A stretch of DNA of 64,000 bases from Anarhynchus alexandrinus (Eukaryota; Chordata; Aves; Charadriiformes; Charadriidae). The notes under the pieces are model-generated. The model saw only the letters and a program-made list of their open reading frames with translations. It had not been told where the DNA came from and did not search any database. Position 1 is the first letter of the stretch. Every line of letters begins with the position of its first letter. The stretch covers positions 26,746-90,745 of the forward strand of contig VUYV01000518.1 of assembly GCA_008711295.1 (NCBI GenBank), written 5' to 3'. A program made the position numbers and the translations under genes. This document shows positions 23,093-36,700 of this stretch, piece by piece.

Positions 23093-25048
23093 CATAAAAA
23101 ACCTAAAAGTGTTGTTCTGGTAGTCTTTGTTAGTTGTTCCTTCACATGCGATGAGTTAAAACAGGTTGGAAAGAATAATCTTTAATTAACAGCCCTGCCA
23201 ATTTAAGACATCCTATATATGAAATAAAAATATGAGTTAGGAACTATTAGAAGTTTGGCACAAAGATTAGCCAGAGTTCTGCATTTTTTGCTGCTGTAAA
23301 TCCATTTTCCATCCAGAATCTATTTAAGTCTTTCTTACTGCATTTGCCTTCAGTAATTGTAACTCATTTAGGAGATACTATGGAAGTTTTTCCTACAATT
23401 TTTTTGCAAACAGAAAATAAATTAGCCACTGTAAAATCATGAGTACATTACTGGCTAGACTAAGTAGTAATGTGTTTCAAGCTGAGCAAGCAGATGGCAC
23501 TATTTTCATTCTTACTCATTTATTTTAAAGTATTTTGTTTCTTGGGAAAAAAAATGTTCTCTGAGATACTGAGGATAACAATATAGGAGTCAAACATTTT
23601 AGGAAGAGGTTCATAGTTTTACAGCAGCATTTTAATACATATACAAAAAAAATGCTGTTTTAAAATGAACAGAAATCCCTCAATGTTTGAAAAATGTCCC
23701 TATGTAAAAGATAAAGCTGCGGACTTAACTAAAACTTTTCTGCCAAAGGATGAACTAAAATTCAGAACGCCACTCTCATACTGAATGTGACGTATTTTCA
23801 CTTAAACAAAATTTGATGTGAAAATGAGAGCCACTGTTCTAAGACGGTAATATTCTATAGGATACAAAATCTTCATTTATTCAGTCTTTCATTCCCTAAG
23901 TGGTGTTGACTGATTACTAAATGTAATTGTAGAAATCTGGTTACCAATTGAGCACTGAGTACCTTGACTAATAAAATGTGTTTCTTAAATTGACACAAAA
24001 TCCTCCAGATGGACACATCATAAGAAAAGACACAGGGAAAAAGAATAAACAAATCTGTCTCCTCAGCAAGCCCAGGTCAAATTAGACTCAACACAGACAA
24101 TTAAGGACAGTCACCCAGTCATGCTATTAAGCGACAGAGAAATTCCCAAACCTACTGCAGCCCTTTAGTGACTTTTGTTTCTTTAGTCACAGTTCTCCAA
24201 GGTTAACAGTTTTAGTGACAAGCCTTTGGATATGTAGAACCTTTCAAATCTGCATGTGTCTTGTGTGTGCCATACATCCCACAGACAGATTTCATTCATC
24301 TCCCTGTCTTACATGTCCAGTCCTAAGGAAAGCACACAGGAAACTTCCCATTTTTCCACTTGAATTACTGTTTTCCAATTTCTTTCCAACAAAACCGTGG
24401 AGGGCTCCCTGTTAAAGATGATTTGAACAAGCTACTAGGAAGTAATTATTTTTCTCAGAATATTAAAATGTTCAGGTTGAGGTTTGTAGGTAACAGGCAA
24501 TTTAGCAATATCCTTTTAAAATTATGGAATATACTCATCATGACCCTAAAGGAGAGAGGAGCATCTTGTCATGCTGGTATCCCAGTTTAATAGCATTCCT
24601 AGAAGCACAAACTTGTAGAGGTTCAATATTGCTCCCAAGAAAGCAATGGATACCAATTAGTTTTCCAGTAATTATATATCCACTTTAGAAACTTAAAAAT
24701 ATGGAAAAATACTTGTATCTCCACACTTAATTTCAGGGTGGAGGTGTGTGGGGGGTGGTTGGGAAAAGGACCTTCTTGTATTGTTAATAATAGAAGCGAT
24801 GGTTAAAATGAGGTGGTAAGTTCGTGGCCCCAACTCTATTTTCATAAGCCCTCCTAGAAGTTGTTGTCACCTCAATGCCTGATCACACTTGGCTGTATCA
24901 TGAACAGGATAGGACTTTTCTGTAAGAAGCTTGGGTTTGTACTTTTAAGAATTAAATTTTTTATATTCTTCTTAGTGCAGTGTTCCTCTATTTTTTGAGT
25001 CTGAGAAAAGTATTTATAATCGGTTTAAAACTTGTATAAATTCAAATG

Positions 25049-25080
25049 TACATACATACACACACACTCATATGTATACA
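25049..25080. repeat. TACA/CA mixed microsatellite
   Basis: Interrupted CATACATACACACACACTCA followed by TATGTATACAT. Confidence 0.7.
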
Positions 25081-25960
25081 TCTATTTATATAATCTTAAT
25101 TTCCCATATATTCATTTTTCATTTAAAATTCCCCTCCCTGTTAGCGCCCAATTAGTCATTTGCCATCTCCTACAGTGAAATGATCCTTAATTCTTAAAAT
25201 AGCTCCTGTAAATTTTTGACAGTCATACTCACTTCAGGGATTAAGATAGGCAACGCCTCATTTGGTTTTCAATTGCACAGTAACTGAAGTGTGCTTATTT
25301 GCAAGTATCATACATTTCAACTTTTTACTTTATTACGTCAAAATAACATTAGATCCTAAACTGCATTATGAGCTGACATTAAAACCAAAACCAGGACTAC
25401 TATTTGCTACTGTAGATAAAAATACATCAATTTATTTTCTCTGTTATTATGTTTGACAACTCTTCAACAGATGTTTGTTCCACCATTCCAGTTAAAGAAT
25501 CTATTTTTCCTCTGCTTGTTGTTGTTGTTTTTTGGGTTTTTTTTCAGTGCAACCTGTCTTTTAAGCGTCTGTTAGAGAATTTGTTTCTTGATAGGTACTT
25601 CCACTAATCTTCTTGTCAGCTCTCAGACAAGCCAGATCCTGCTTTGAAATCTTCTGCACAATTCCAATTACACAATTCCCTGAAATCAGCATATGTCCAG
25701 CATATCCTTTGGGCTCTTAAAGGTCAAAATATTACTGCTTTGCCATATTATCTACTATTTCTACAGGATTTTTATGCAAGGATGTTTTCCTTGCTATATT
25801 TGCACTTCATACTGCCTTCCTTCCATAATTCATTAGAAAATTTTTTTCATCATCATCTAAAAGTAATGTTTTCTACTTGGAAGCATTTACTTTCAATACT
25901 CTGGGTATAAAACAGGCTAAGAATTAGTCTTTCCAAAGTGTGTTCATTAAGAAAACCATA

Positions 25961-25997
25961 TGTGAGTGTACATGTATGTGTGTGTATGTGTGTATGC
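25961..25997. repeat. TG/TATG mixed microsatellite
   Basis: An alternating purine-pyrimidine run of TG and TATG units on the plus strand. It is the kind of sequence that can adopt Z-DNA. Confidence 0.7.
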
Positions 25998-26891
25998 AGG
26001 TTTTTAATATGTTTGCTCACAGGTCATCCAATGATCTAAACCAAAATCTTCCAGTTCTCTACTACTGAAAAAGAAGTAGATAATTTTGGAAAAGTACAAA
26101 TTGCTAACACTGTCAACACAAATATAAAATTATTTCTACGAAACGTACATTATTTATTATTCTGTCACATATGCCACTGCTTTTTCCTACTGCTACTAAG
26201 TCATTAAAAATCATGGTTTATTTTCATGTGTTAATAAAACATAATTATGTTGTGTGATTTTATCTTACACAAACTGTAGCTCAGTTTTCATTTTCAGACA
26301 TATAAGCAGGAGTATCATTTTATATGTTGAATTATTCTGGAGTGAGATTCCCTCATATATTTTTAACCCCCTCCTTAGCAAAGAGGAACACCTTTAAAAG
26401 GCTACTCATAACATCCCAAAATAGGTATATATGACAAAATAGGATGACTTACCCTCTTGAAGGTGCCTATTTCCACTGACTTTGAAGCAGTCTGGGTAGA
26501 CATAGACCAGTCATCTAACTTTGAGAAGTCTAAAGTTAGGACAGATTAACCTTATTATTTACTTATAGGAGAAAAGAGATCTGGATAAACAATTTTACCT
26601 ATGGTCATAAAGTTATTAACTATCAGAATGATAATTTGGCAATTGTACATTTGTCAAACTATTACAGTTGGAAAAATCTTAATCTTCATGCAGCACTTTC
26701 AATAACATTTGAAAGCCAGAAAAACACAATGTTAAATGATTATGTGAATGATGTGAAAATGCTGATAATAGGCACAAAGTCCCAAATAAAAGTGGAAGAT
26801 ACAATGTTTAACTTCCACAGTAAATGGAAATTATCCAAAACAAAACACAGGATTGTAAGAAATGAAGAAATGGAACTGTAGAAACATTTGT

Positions 26892-26919
26892 AAAAAACAA
26901 AACAAAACAAAACAAAAAC
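26892..26919. repeat. (AAAAC)n microsatellite
   Basis: Four to five AAAAC units. Confidence 0.85.
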
Positions 26920-28999
26920 ACTTTAAAAAGGAATTCCTAACTCTACATTACTCACATACATTATTTTAAAAATATTCCATGATCAAAAAGCAAACCAATA
27001 ACAGGTGAATGTCTGACCCAAATCAAGTTAATCAGGGAGAAACTTGCAAAAGGACATGGATATCTTAAAAGCTGGTATAAGGAATTTATCTAAGTCCTTT
27101 AGGTGATTTTTGAACAGCTTTCTCTCAGTGATTACTTTTCCTTATTTTTTAGAGTTAGTGATTTCATTAAAACTTACTACTCAAAAGTTGAAACGGAAGA
27201 CAATCTTTTGCTTACACAGCTCAACCTTTGGGGCCCAGCTCTGAACAACTTGTTCCTGAATCCTGAGAAACATAATTAATAATAGTAACATTTTTTGCCC
27301 CAATGTATTTTTAAAATTTCAAGAAATAAAACTAATACATGATTGCAGTCATTTCTCTGCAATCTGTAAGAAAACAGATGTGCATATGTGCCTATCTCTT
27401 TGCATGTTGAAATGCAAAGGCAAAATGCACGTAGCAATGATAAAGGTTAACTAATAATTGGGAAAGATATTATTGGGTATTATGGCCCAAACTGCCTTTA
27501 AAACATCGAGGGTTTTTTCTGCCGTACTCCACAGGATATCAATGAAATAAAGTTTTTTTCTACAGTCCTGCATTCTGGTAACACTTCCCTAAGACATGTC
27601 GCTAGAGACTCTGCAATTGACAGAAAGACTATTTGCCACTTCTCTCATTTTAGAGTCACATGGGAGGTCATTATTCTGAAGAACAGGATTAATTATTTTC
27701 TTGGGGTTTTTTATTGTTTTGGAAACTTGCATTTCCTGAGGTTTGGGGGGTGGCGTGGGGGTTGGTTGGCAGTTTGTTGTCTTTTGTTTTCCTTTTGTTG
27801 TGTATTTGTGTTGCTTTTAATGTTCAAGCAGAATGGCACAACAGGGTGTGCATTATGGTATTCTAGTGACATATGCTGGTGATTATTAGATAGAAAGCAG
27901 AAGACAGAATGCTAGCAACCTTCTAGACATTTCATTATTAGTTCATAATCATAATTCATTCCCTGGAGTATCTCATCATGTTCTTGAGCTCTTTAAAAAA
28001 GACAGGATTAGAATAAAAAGACCTGCAAAATGGAGATTATTTTTTTTCAATTAGGCAAAATATGGCACTGGAAAAAATAATCACTGATACTTTAAAAGTG
28101 ATCATCATAATATTTTATGATTCCAGCAATTTTTTGCTCTACTTTTAGAAACAACACATACTGAAATAAGGACCTGTCTCTTTATACAAGGGCAACAGGA
28201 TCTGCCTTCCTCAGGCTATTGTAATTTCTTCAAGGATCTTATATAAGGAGCTGACGTTCATTATTGGGCCATCACATATGCCAAAATGGCCAGTGTGTTC
28301 ATTCCCAGAAAAGAAAAACCTCCTTGTTCTGTGAGAAACAACACAAGTGAAGACTCTTTGGCTACCCCTACACTCTTGAATGCATCTGCTCCATATCTGG
28401 CCCACCCCAGGCTTAATGATTTAGTATCTCTCATCCACCTTCTTTAGTGCAGAGAAGCTTGCCATGCCCTCTTCAGCTGGGTGGCCACCTCCACATTTCA
28501 TAGCGCTTGGTCTTAGACTTCCTTTGGGATCTGAACCTTCAGACATTTAATTATCTTTTTTTCTGCTGTGTTTTTTCTAGTTCTCTGTGGCTGAATATTG
28601 TGGTGACTGTGCCACAGCTTAGCTGTTGCTGTTTCTTTTGTTAGAATATGAAATGGTGGTACATATTTCTCTCCAGCCAAAGAAAGTCAGGGGAAAGCTG
28701 ACCCAAATTGACTTTTCCTTTGAAAAGACTTGCAAAAGTCATTATTCTAAGACATATTTTGAATTAGTACAATGCAGTCATACAGTCACTCATACATGTG
28801 TGTCCCTAAGTCTGCCTGTGTACAGAAGCTGAATAGGCCCTTTATTTTCAGTTAAAAGTATATAAAAAATGAAGCAGAAGAAATATCATACCAAGATTTT
28901 CTTTTTCCTGTATTGGTACTTTTGAATTTTTATACCAGTATTTTGGAATTGCTTTTTGATCATTACATATAGTACGGCTATTTCTCAAAATATATCTAG

Positions 29000-29564
29000 T
29001 GAGCACAGTTAAAAATGAAAGGAATATGCTGGGGAAAACTGTTTGGGTTTTTCCTGCTCTGGGCAAAGGCGAACCCATTTGTGGGACTGTTTTTGCTCAA
29101 GGACCTGGATGTACTTGATGGGTGATGCTGAAGAATGGAGAAGTTCAATATGTACCTCAAGGAAATGTGGCCCTGGGTGAGAATACTCAATTCTGAGCTA
29201 TGTGATGTTGATTGCTGCATAACACTAACAATGTTCTGTAAGTGTTTTTCAGGATAACATAGTAGTAAGGAAGCCTGAGCTAGCTTCATCAACGTCCAGC
29301 AAACTCTCTGAGATGCACATGACACCCCTGGGCACGAACGACAATGAATTTCACACCATCTATCCTGCCCTGAGAGTCTGCTATGATAGATGAAATCCTG
29401 CAATTATGAACTAAATGGACTTAATGAACTTTTGTGTATAAAGATAAATCATAAATAAGTGACCTGCGGGTATTTATCTATATATATGTGTGTGTATAGA
29501 TTTGATAGCTAAAAAGGAATAGCGATCTGAGCACGACACAAATGGTATGGAATAAGGGGTGGAA
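29000..29564 (+). mobile_element. Endogenous retrovirus internal 3' end, probable integrase tail
   Basis: From about 29024 a plus frame reads a short V-W-V-F-P start, a G-K-G-E-P turn and, after one in-frame TGA at 29112-29114, a V-x-Y-V-P-Q-G-N-V block. That layout is like the C-terminal DNA-binding barrel of retroviral integrase. After about 29180 stops are frequent and no env-like frame follows. The sequence then reaches a polypurine tract and the LTR at 29565 directly. This is therefore the 3' remnant of a provirus whose envelope gene is deleted or never existed. The left edge is uncertain, and the integrase call rests on a short match. Confidence 0.45.
29554..29564 (+). other. Polypurine tract of the endogenous retrovirus
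   Basis: AAGGGGTGGAA, purine except for one T, directly abuts the TGTCCTGG start of the LTR. This is where the plus-strand DNA primer is made in reverse transcription, and it shows that the LTR at 29565 is a 3' LTR. Confidence 0.7.
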
Positions 29565-29928
29565 TGTCCTGGTTTGAGGTAAAACAGAAATAATTTTCTG
29601 TTCCATAATTTTACTTTGCAGCTAAACCTCTTCTAACTAACTGAACTCTTCAAAACTCTGAAATTAACAGCATATTGTGGAGACACTGTTTACTCCCAGA
29701 GTGATAAAACCTGATTAGTTGTGATTTATGCCAAGGCATGGTATGCAGAGAGGCTGTTGCTTATACTTATGCTATAACAACCAAAGCCAGCAAACTTTGT
29801 TATTTGCCCCATTGGAGGGTTAGAAGCAGAAAAAGCATAAAGGGGTCCCACCTGCAGGGAGGAGCAGACAGGACAGGTGACCCAAAACTCACCAACAGGG
29901 TATTCCATCCCATCTGCCTTATGCTCAG

Positions 29929-29936
29929 TATAAAAG
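29929..29936 (+). promoter_or_regulatory. LTR TATA box
   Basis: TATAAAAG, identical in position and context to the box in the sister LTR at 60930-61663. Confidence 0.65.
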
Positions 29937-30194
29937 CTGAGGGATCAAAGGGTCGCCCCTCTTTCTTCAATGGCCAGTGTCTGATGAGGACTCTGACTGT
30001 TTGTCTGCCTTTGATCCCAATCTATGCATTCCTGAGTCCAGATTCATAATCCAGGTCCTGTCTGTTGCTGAGTCTAGTCTGGGATTTTCCTGGTGCCTGC
30101 TGGTGATGTGATCGTGATCCCGGGAGCTCAATACTGGTTTTGTATATGTTGTATATATTTCATTATTTTCTTTTAATTTTATTATTAATGTTTC

Positions 30195-30200
30195 ATTAAA
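30195..30200 (+). terminator. LTR polyadenylation signal ATTAAA
   Basis: ATTAAA lies about 265 bp after the TATA box; the sister LTR keeps the same signal. Confidence 0.5.
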
Positions 30201-33200
30201 CTATTTTAGTTTCTTCTAAACTCATAAGTTTCTTTTTCTCTCTCCCTCCTCTCCTTGGAGAGAGAGGTGAGGGAGAGCATCTGTCGTTAATCTCAGTGGC
30301 CAGTCCGTCCCAAACCGCAACACTGAGTCACGGTGCTTATTCTGTTCTCTACAGTCAGCCTAAGATCAAGTAGCATGATAAATGTAAGGGTTTGCTGCTA
30401 GTAAGAAATGTTCAGTTTCTGACATACCACTTGCATTTTTCACATGCTCGGAGGTGGAGGTGGAAGATTTTGAAGACAGATGCTACCTAGGGATCTTACT
30501 TTCTCATTTTTAAGGCATCATAGGTTGCTCAGATTACCACGATGCTGGTTGTCTGTTTACAAGAGGGTTTTGACAAACTATTTTTTTTGTTGGAACTGGT
30601 ATTTTCAATGGATTGTTATGTTTTCCCTAAGCCCAAGCTGGGATTTCTCTAAATTTTCTCTTGAGAAACTGTCCAGTGCTACTGGATGGGTTCATCCCAC
30701 TTAAACAGCAGCTCCTGTCTGACCCTTGGGTCACAGCTTCAGCCTCCACGTCACTGAAATCATGCAACTGTTTTTCCCATCTGTATCCACAACTTTTTCC
30801 TTTACAAATAAAGTAGCTGAAGATATCATAAGCCACATTTTGGATGGCTATACACATAACGTAAGCATCTTTTATGGTGGTATGAATAGAGGCCTTCAGC
30901 AGCTATTTTAGGAACAACTTCAATATGTGATAAAGTCAAAAGTTATCTTAATTGACCTAAATTCTCTGAAGTTTGATTAAAACTGGTACGACTGTTCTTT
31001 ATGTATGTCCAGAATATGATTCGTTTCCTTCACGTAGCGAGTTCTCCTACAGACTCTCTCTTGACTCTCATTCTTTGATAAAACACTGGTAAATATAAAC
31101 TGTCCCAGAAAAAAAAGAAAAAAAAACAACCAAAAAACAAATCCTCCAGACATGTCCTTCATTATGAAATTGGTATAGACAGTTCCAACAAATAGGAAAT
31201 TTTACATATATTCATGTATATAGTCCTCTTTCAGAGAGACAATATTTAACAATTGGATTCTCAAAAACAGGGACAAAGGACAGACTGATTAAGGAGCCTC
31301 TGGGTAGTATCGCATCTATATGTTCAACTGCTGCACTGGTTGCCATTGAATTTTTAAACTTTTGATGAAGTCAGCAATGAACCCTCTACCAGAGATCTCT
31401 TGTAGATCTCTGACTGTTCTCCTCTGAAATCCTCTCATTTTCTATGCATCCCTTCATTGATTATATGGGGAATCTATGGTGATTACACTTACTTAAAGTG
31501 TCTCAATTTAGAGCTGAGAAGTAGGTAGAGTTAATGAATATTTTAAAGACAGCAGGTCATCAGGGACAGGATGATCCTTGTACTTCCTTTGAAAGTTTAG
31601 CAGTTGTTCAAAAAGTTCTTTAGAAAACACTTTTTGTTGTTGCTGTTGTTGTTTCTTTGTTTTAGGACACTGACCAGTTAGCATATTAATATATCATTTC
31701 TGGTTTTGTAAGAAAGAACACCATTACATGAAGCTGCCTGCAAACTTTCAAAAGCCGTTAATAAATGATAAAATATTAGACTGGTCTTGGTTTAAAGAAA
31801 GTATTCAGAAGCCAAATGATATATGGTTTTCAATAATAGCTTGGCTAATGACTGGGATTACAGATTGCAGGTGTAAACAGAATATCCAATACAGGAATAA
31901 AAGCAATTAGGTTGTTCAGCTGTGAAAATACTCAGAGCACAGAGATATAATGCAACACCGTGCAGGTCAAAATTTGCAAAGGCATTTTGGCACCGAGTTC
32001 CCATAGATTTAAGAAGCAGATAAACACCCAAATACCTTTTAATACTTAAGTCATATAATATTTAATAACACAGCTCTGGCTCATAGTAGTCATTATTAAG
32101 ATCCTGTGAAGTCTTTACTTGAACAATTTCCAATGATAATAAATAGGAAATTTATTTCACTAAACTAAGTAAAGACCTCATCAATCTGTAGAGGATAAGA
32201 TAATTCAATCTGCAGTAAAATCAGCTAATTCACCTGAGGAACAAAAAACCCAAACACAAACTGACACGAAGAAATGCAAACAGGCAAATTGATATTCAGT
32301 AAAAAGTGGAGGATTTAAAAAAAGCAGTGGTGTCTACGGATCTTTGTGGGTCTTGAGGAACTAATGCAGGATCAATGCACTGAGGCAGGATGGAAAAAAA
32401 TAAAAAATGTAGAAATTAGTTCACTATTCTTCACTATGCAACCTAAGATGGGATGAACAGGCACCTGGAATTACCTATCTACCTCTGCACTCTCTATAAC
32501 GGAAGTAAAGATAATTAATGTAGATTAGATTAGTATTCAGTTAAAGCAACATAGGTGTCTAGTGACACTGGCACACCATGTAGGATATCCACAGGTGGCT
32601 GACAGAACAGGACCAATGATAGACCTGTGATCTTCCGGAGTGGCAGCGGAGGATGGGACAGGATACTGTCCGACATCCCAAATAGCACTAGATACCTCTG
32701 TATGGCAGCAAATCAGTCCCTAGACGCCTCATTTTTACAGAGTTAGGGCTCAGTCCGGCTATCCAAAGATGACTAACGCCACTTGAAATGCCCCAGTCAT
32801 GCAACACATCCACATAATGCTTACAAATACGACACTGGATCTATAAGCACTATAAGCCTGTGTATAAGAAACTGAATTGAGTTGCTGGTCATCGTGCTGC
32901 TTAAATTAACCCAATGAAAGTGTTCAAAGACATACATTCAAATCTTTTTCTAAATCATTGTAGCTCCGCTTGCTTCATGTATTTTATCAGCTGAATGTCA
33001 GTTGAAGACCTAGTACAGAGTTTAAACAATAATCTCGGAATGCGAGGCTGTAGACTGTCAACATTTTACATCTTTTAGTTGCATGAATACAGGCGTACAA
33101 GAAAGAAAAGACAAATCCATAAGTTATAAGGAGAATTGTAGTTTAGTTTTTACATTTGACAGAGCAGGACAATATCAAAGTTTAAAGGGAAATATTTTAT

Positions 33201-33724
33201 TGTGTTCGTATTTTCTGTCTTCACTACACAACCAAAGATGTGTTTTGAGTAAAGTCAGTGTAATCTGATGTAAGAGGAACTATGTAGCTACTTTCCTTAC
33301 TTCATGAATTAAAGCAGCAATGTTACAGCTACATGAATCACTCAGATTCATTTACGTTGTTAATGCTGTCATTTCCCAGTGTAGAAGTACTCCCCAAAAT
33401 AAACCTTACTAAGATCAATCCCACACCCTCAAATATTTAGAACTTATGAAGAAACAATTTGTGACTTTTACAGACATTCCGTTAAAGTCTTCAGTAACAA
33501 AATAAGGAATTGTAATCACTGTGCAATAATTTAAATTTTTCTTTTTAGGACTCCTCAGTGTTCAAAAATTTCTCATAAAACACCTGTATTTTTTTATTTA
33601 GGAAAGTACATCTGTTACTTATGTGCCGTATATAGCTGCATCACCAAACAGAAACACATATTCCTGGGTTTCTTTGTAGTTTTAGCTCCAATTAGAAAAA
33701 TCATGTAGCCATGGAAATCAGATC

Positions 33725-33735
33725 GGGGGGGGGGG
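33725..33735 (+). repeat. Poly-G run, 11 bases
   Basis: Eleven G in a row in AT-rich DNA. Confidence 0.9.
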
Positions 33736-36700
33736 TTACCTTTTCTGAAACGTTGTCACTTTAAAATGGGTTTATTATTTTTGCAGTTTCTGTAGTCTGT
33801 CTTGAAATGAAAGACAATGCTATGATGACAGGCAGGGATATGCGTACAAGGAAACGTAAAGGATTTTATGCATCAGTTATGAGTTTTCTAGCTATTATTT
33901 CTGGAAATAGATTCCAGTTTCTCAACACTTTTTATTTGCTTTCATTGAGAATATGCATTTCAACCTCATCATTGACTGTGGACTCTTTTCAATATTTGCA
34001 GTCTAATACTGCTTTATATGATTAGTAATAAACCTTAAGTTTTATAATTTCTCTCAAGTGGTTAAAAGATAAAACATTTCTTTCTATAATATAAGTTGCA
34101 GAGACTCTGACTCAGGCAGAGAGAGATAGTAATGAATGGAGAACGAAAACATCTCCTTCCTTCCATTTCACAAGATTGATGATCATGTATTAGCGAGAAA
34201 AGTGTAACCCACACTATGGATGGAAAAATGCAACCCATGGAAATATTACATCTCAGTTACTTTCTGTACAATTTTCTCTTCTTACAATCACATTTTAAAT
34301 TGGTTTGGCATTCACATGTGTAATATGTGAAGGACATGATAATGTTTTTTACTCTGTGGGATTAGTTATATTTCTGTTAATTTAGAATGATCATAGAAAC
34401 ATTTTAATTTACTTCCAGACAAGTAGAATTCACTTTACACTTCATTTAGGCTAAAGTTTGCCCAAGCTTTGATTCTTGGTTCCTGAATAATTTTCCAATT
34501 GGCACATTTTTTATTATCTTGATTTTTTTCCCTTTTATTCCTTTTGCAGTATTCTGAGAGTTAATCATGTCTTATCTAGTTCAAGTTCTCGCTTTTGAAG
34601 GTTCCAAATATCTATGTAGAAAATTCTGTTCGCTGCAGATGAGAAAGACATTAAAAACTTTCTGCTGTACCCAGTCCAGTACTGTTCTATGTGCAAGATG
34701 AATACTAAAAGCACCATTAGCAGCAGACACAGGCAGTTACTAATCACTTATTGATGATTATGTAATTAATTAAGTAGTTGTTTCCCATTAACATTTTCAA
34801 TCTGAGTGCACATTTTCTGCTATGTATCCAAAATCAAATATTTGTCAAACTGGAGGACCAATCTGACTTGCTTTCTTAAGTACTTCCTGACCAGGGAGTT
34901 GCAGGAAACAAGAAGCACATGGCTCAGGCCTGTATTCACAGCTCACGATCATGCTACGCTTCTTGTACTGCAAAGGAACAGCATGTACTTTACCATGCAC
35001 AAGAGACTACTGTCTTCATCCTTGTGTTAAAGCTTCTTTCTATGGTTATGGGTAAAATGACCCTTAGACTATCCTAAAAGTCAAGGACATGTTAAGAACA
35101 GAAACAAGTTTGTATATTAAAAGTCTTGAGGTTAACCTCATGAAAAGAATACCTGATTGATATATGTGTTTATTTCTGCTTCTTGAGACTCCACAAAACT
35201 TACTATTGCATACTTAATCAAGCTTCCTATTCACAATGCCTTCTCTGGAAAACATCATTAGCAAGGACATCCTAAAAGTTTTTAAAGGAGAAATTCCTTC
35301 GATGAAATCTTGTGCCAGTAGGGTAAACATCACAGACTTCTCTCAACCTTGTCTTTCCTATTGGTCTTAGAAACAGAGAATAGAAATGCACAGTTGTCTC
35401 TTCTGCTTATATCCCAGTGTTGCCACTGTACTATTCTGCAGCTTGAGAAAAACATCATGATTTGGGAGGGGAGGCTATGTGTGTGGTGCAATATTACTTC
35501 CCAGACTGATATTTCAAAAGCGTTGTGAAGTGTAATTAATGTATATTAATTTCTTTATATTGGAAGGCTCTGTAATATTGATTAAAGGGAAAATAAAGCT
35601 TCATTACAGCACATTCTCACACAATCAGCTCTAGGAAACCTCTCAACACAGGAATACAACCAGATACATCAATGACTGTCTAATTCTTCACTTTCAGGGC
35701 TGACTTGACATCAAGGAAAAACTCGCTCTGTAATAAACTGAAATGTTTCTCTGCAACATTTACCAGCTCCTGGAAAAAATGCCTGAGGCCTCAAAGGTTT
35801 GAGGTTTTTTGCCTAACAAACAATTTAAATAATCCTGTTAATTTAGTAAATCAATAAAAAATAAACAATGAAGACTGCTTTATGTAATTTTAGATGGAAA
35901 GCTACTCTTTATGCTTTTTTAAACCAAAACCAAAATGTATTTGCTCTGTTCAGACAGTTATGAACATACCTGTCCCTAAAAAACCCTACTGGCAAATGGA
36001 AGTCTAAAAGAAGGCAACGAATCTAATTATTCATGATGGAGGACTTATCAAGGTAACTATACAGACAGAGAGGGGAAAAAGAAAAAAGCTGATGTATTAA
36101 AAATGCCTCTACTATTGCAACTCAGGGAAAAGGTCTTTTCATCCAAGCACGTGTTTTTAAATAAATAAAACCATATATGTTCAGATCAGTGGGCATGCTG
36201 TCAACATACATCACTCATGAAGGCCCACTTACTGCTAACTGCCCATCTCTCTTCCAGCCACCTCTCATTTCTTGCTCGCATTTCCACTCAAGATATTGCT
36301 GTGTCTGCATCAGATTCCCTTTCTTCATGCCTCTTGCTACACACATCCTTCTCGTTAAACTAAACAGTATTCCTGGGCACAGGATGATATTACAAGGAGA
36401 CAGACTGGATAGCTCTGATCTCTTTTTTTTGCCTCCTTCAGTCAATAAAGATTAAATCATAAATGTTTTTGTTTGACTTCTTTTCTTTTATTTCTCTAAG
36501 TTAGAAGTACTCTTGAGATCACAATGTCAGAAAATGAAAAGGTTAAGATTGCAAACAAGCTAACTTCTCTGTATTGCACACTATCTTTCATGATTCTCTC
36601 TTCTCACGTAGCCTTCAGATGCTACTCAGAAGGGCACTGGTCTCACCAGCACCCTGTGTCCCATCGACCATCCCATGTGCATATCTTGGATGCACCGGTG

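Larger units (their letters stand above)
21909..28999. other. Unique AT-rich non-coding DNA with small simple repeats
   Basis: No gene or large element is recognised over about 7 kb. It contains simple repeats at 25049-25080, 25961-25997 and 26892-26919, a G-rich patch at 27740-27769, and one weak exon candidate at 22874-23092. Confidence 0.45.
29565..30322 (+). mobile_element. 3' LTR of an avian endogenous retrovirus
   Basis: A 758-bp LTR beginning TGTCCTGGTTTG and ending AAACCGCAACA. The ends form an imperfect terminal inverted repeat of about 14 bp. It contains a TATAAAAG box at 29929-29936 and an ATTAAA signal at 30195-30200 followed by T-rich sequence. It is the same family as the LTR at 60930-61663: blocks such as CTCAGTATAAAAGCTGAGGG are identical between them. 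No target-site duplication is expected around a single 3' LTR, and none is seen (TGGAA before, CTGAG after). Confidence 0.85.

Noticed and set aside
27740..27769. G-rich patch as a G-quadruplex
   Set aside because: Only two runs reach three or more G; the others are pairs, so a stable structure is doubtful.
28996..29403. 135-codon minus frame
   Set aside because: It is antisense to the endogenous-retrovirus internal segment, which reads on the plus strand toward its LTR.
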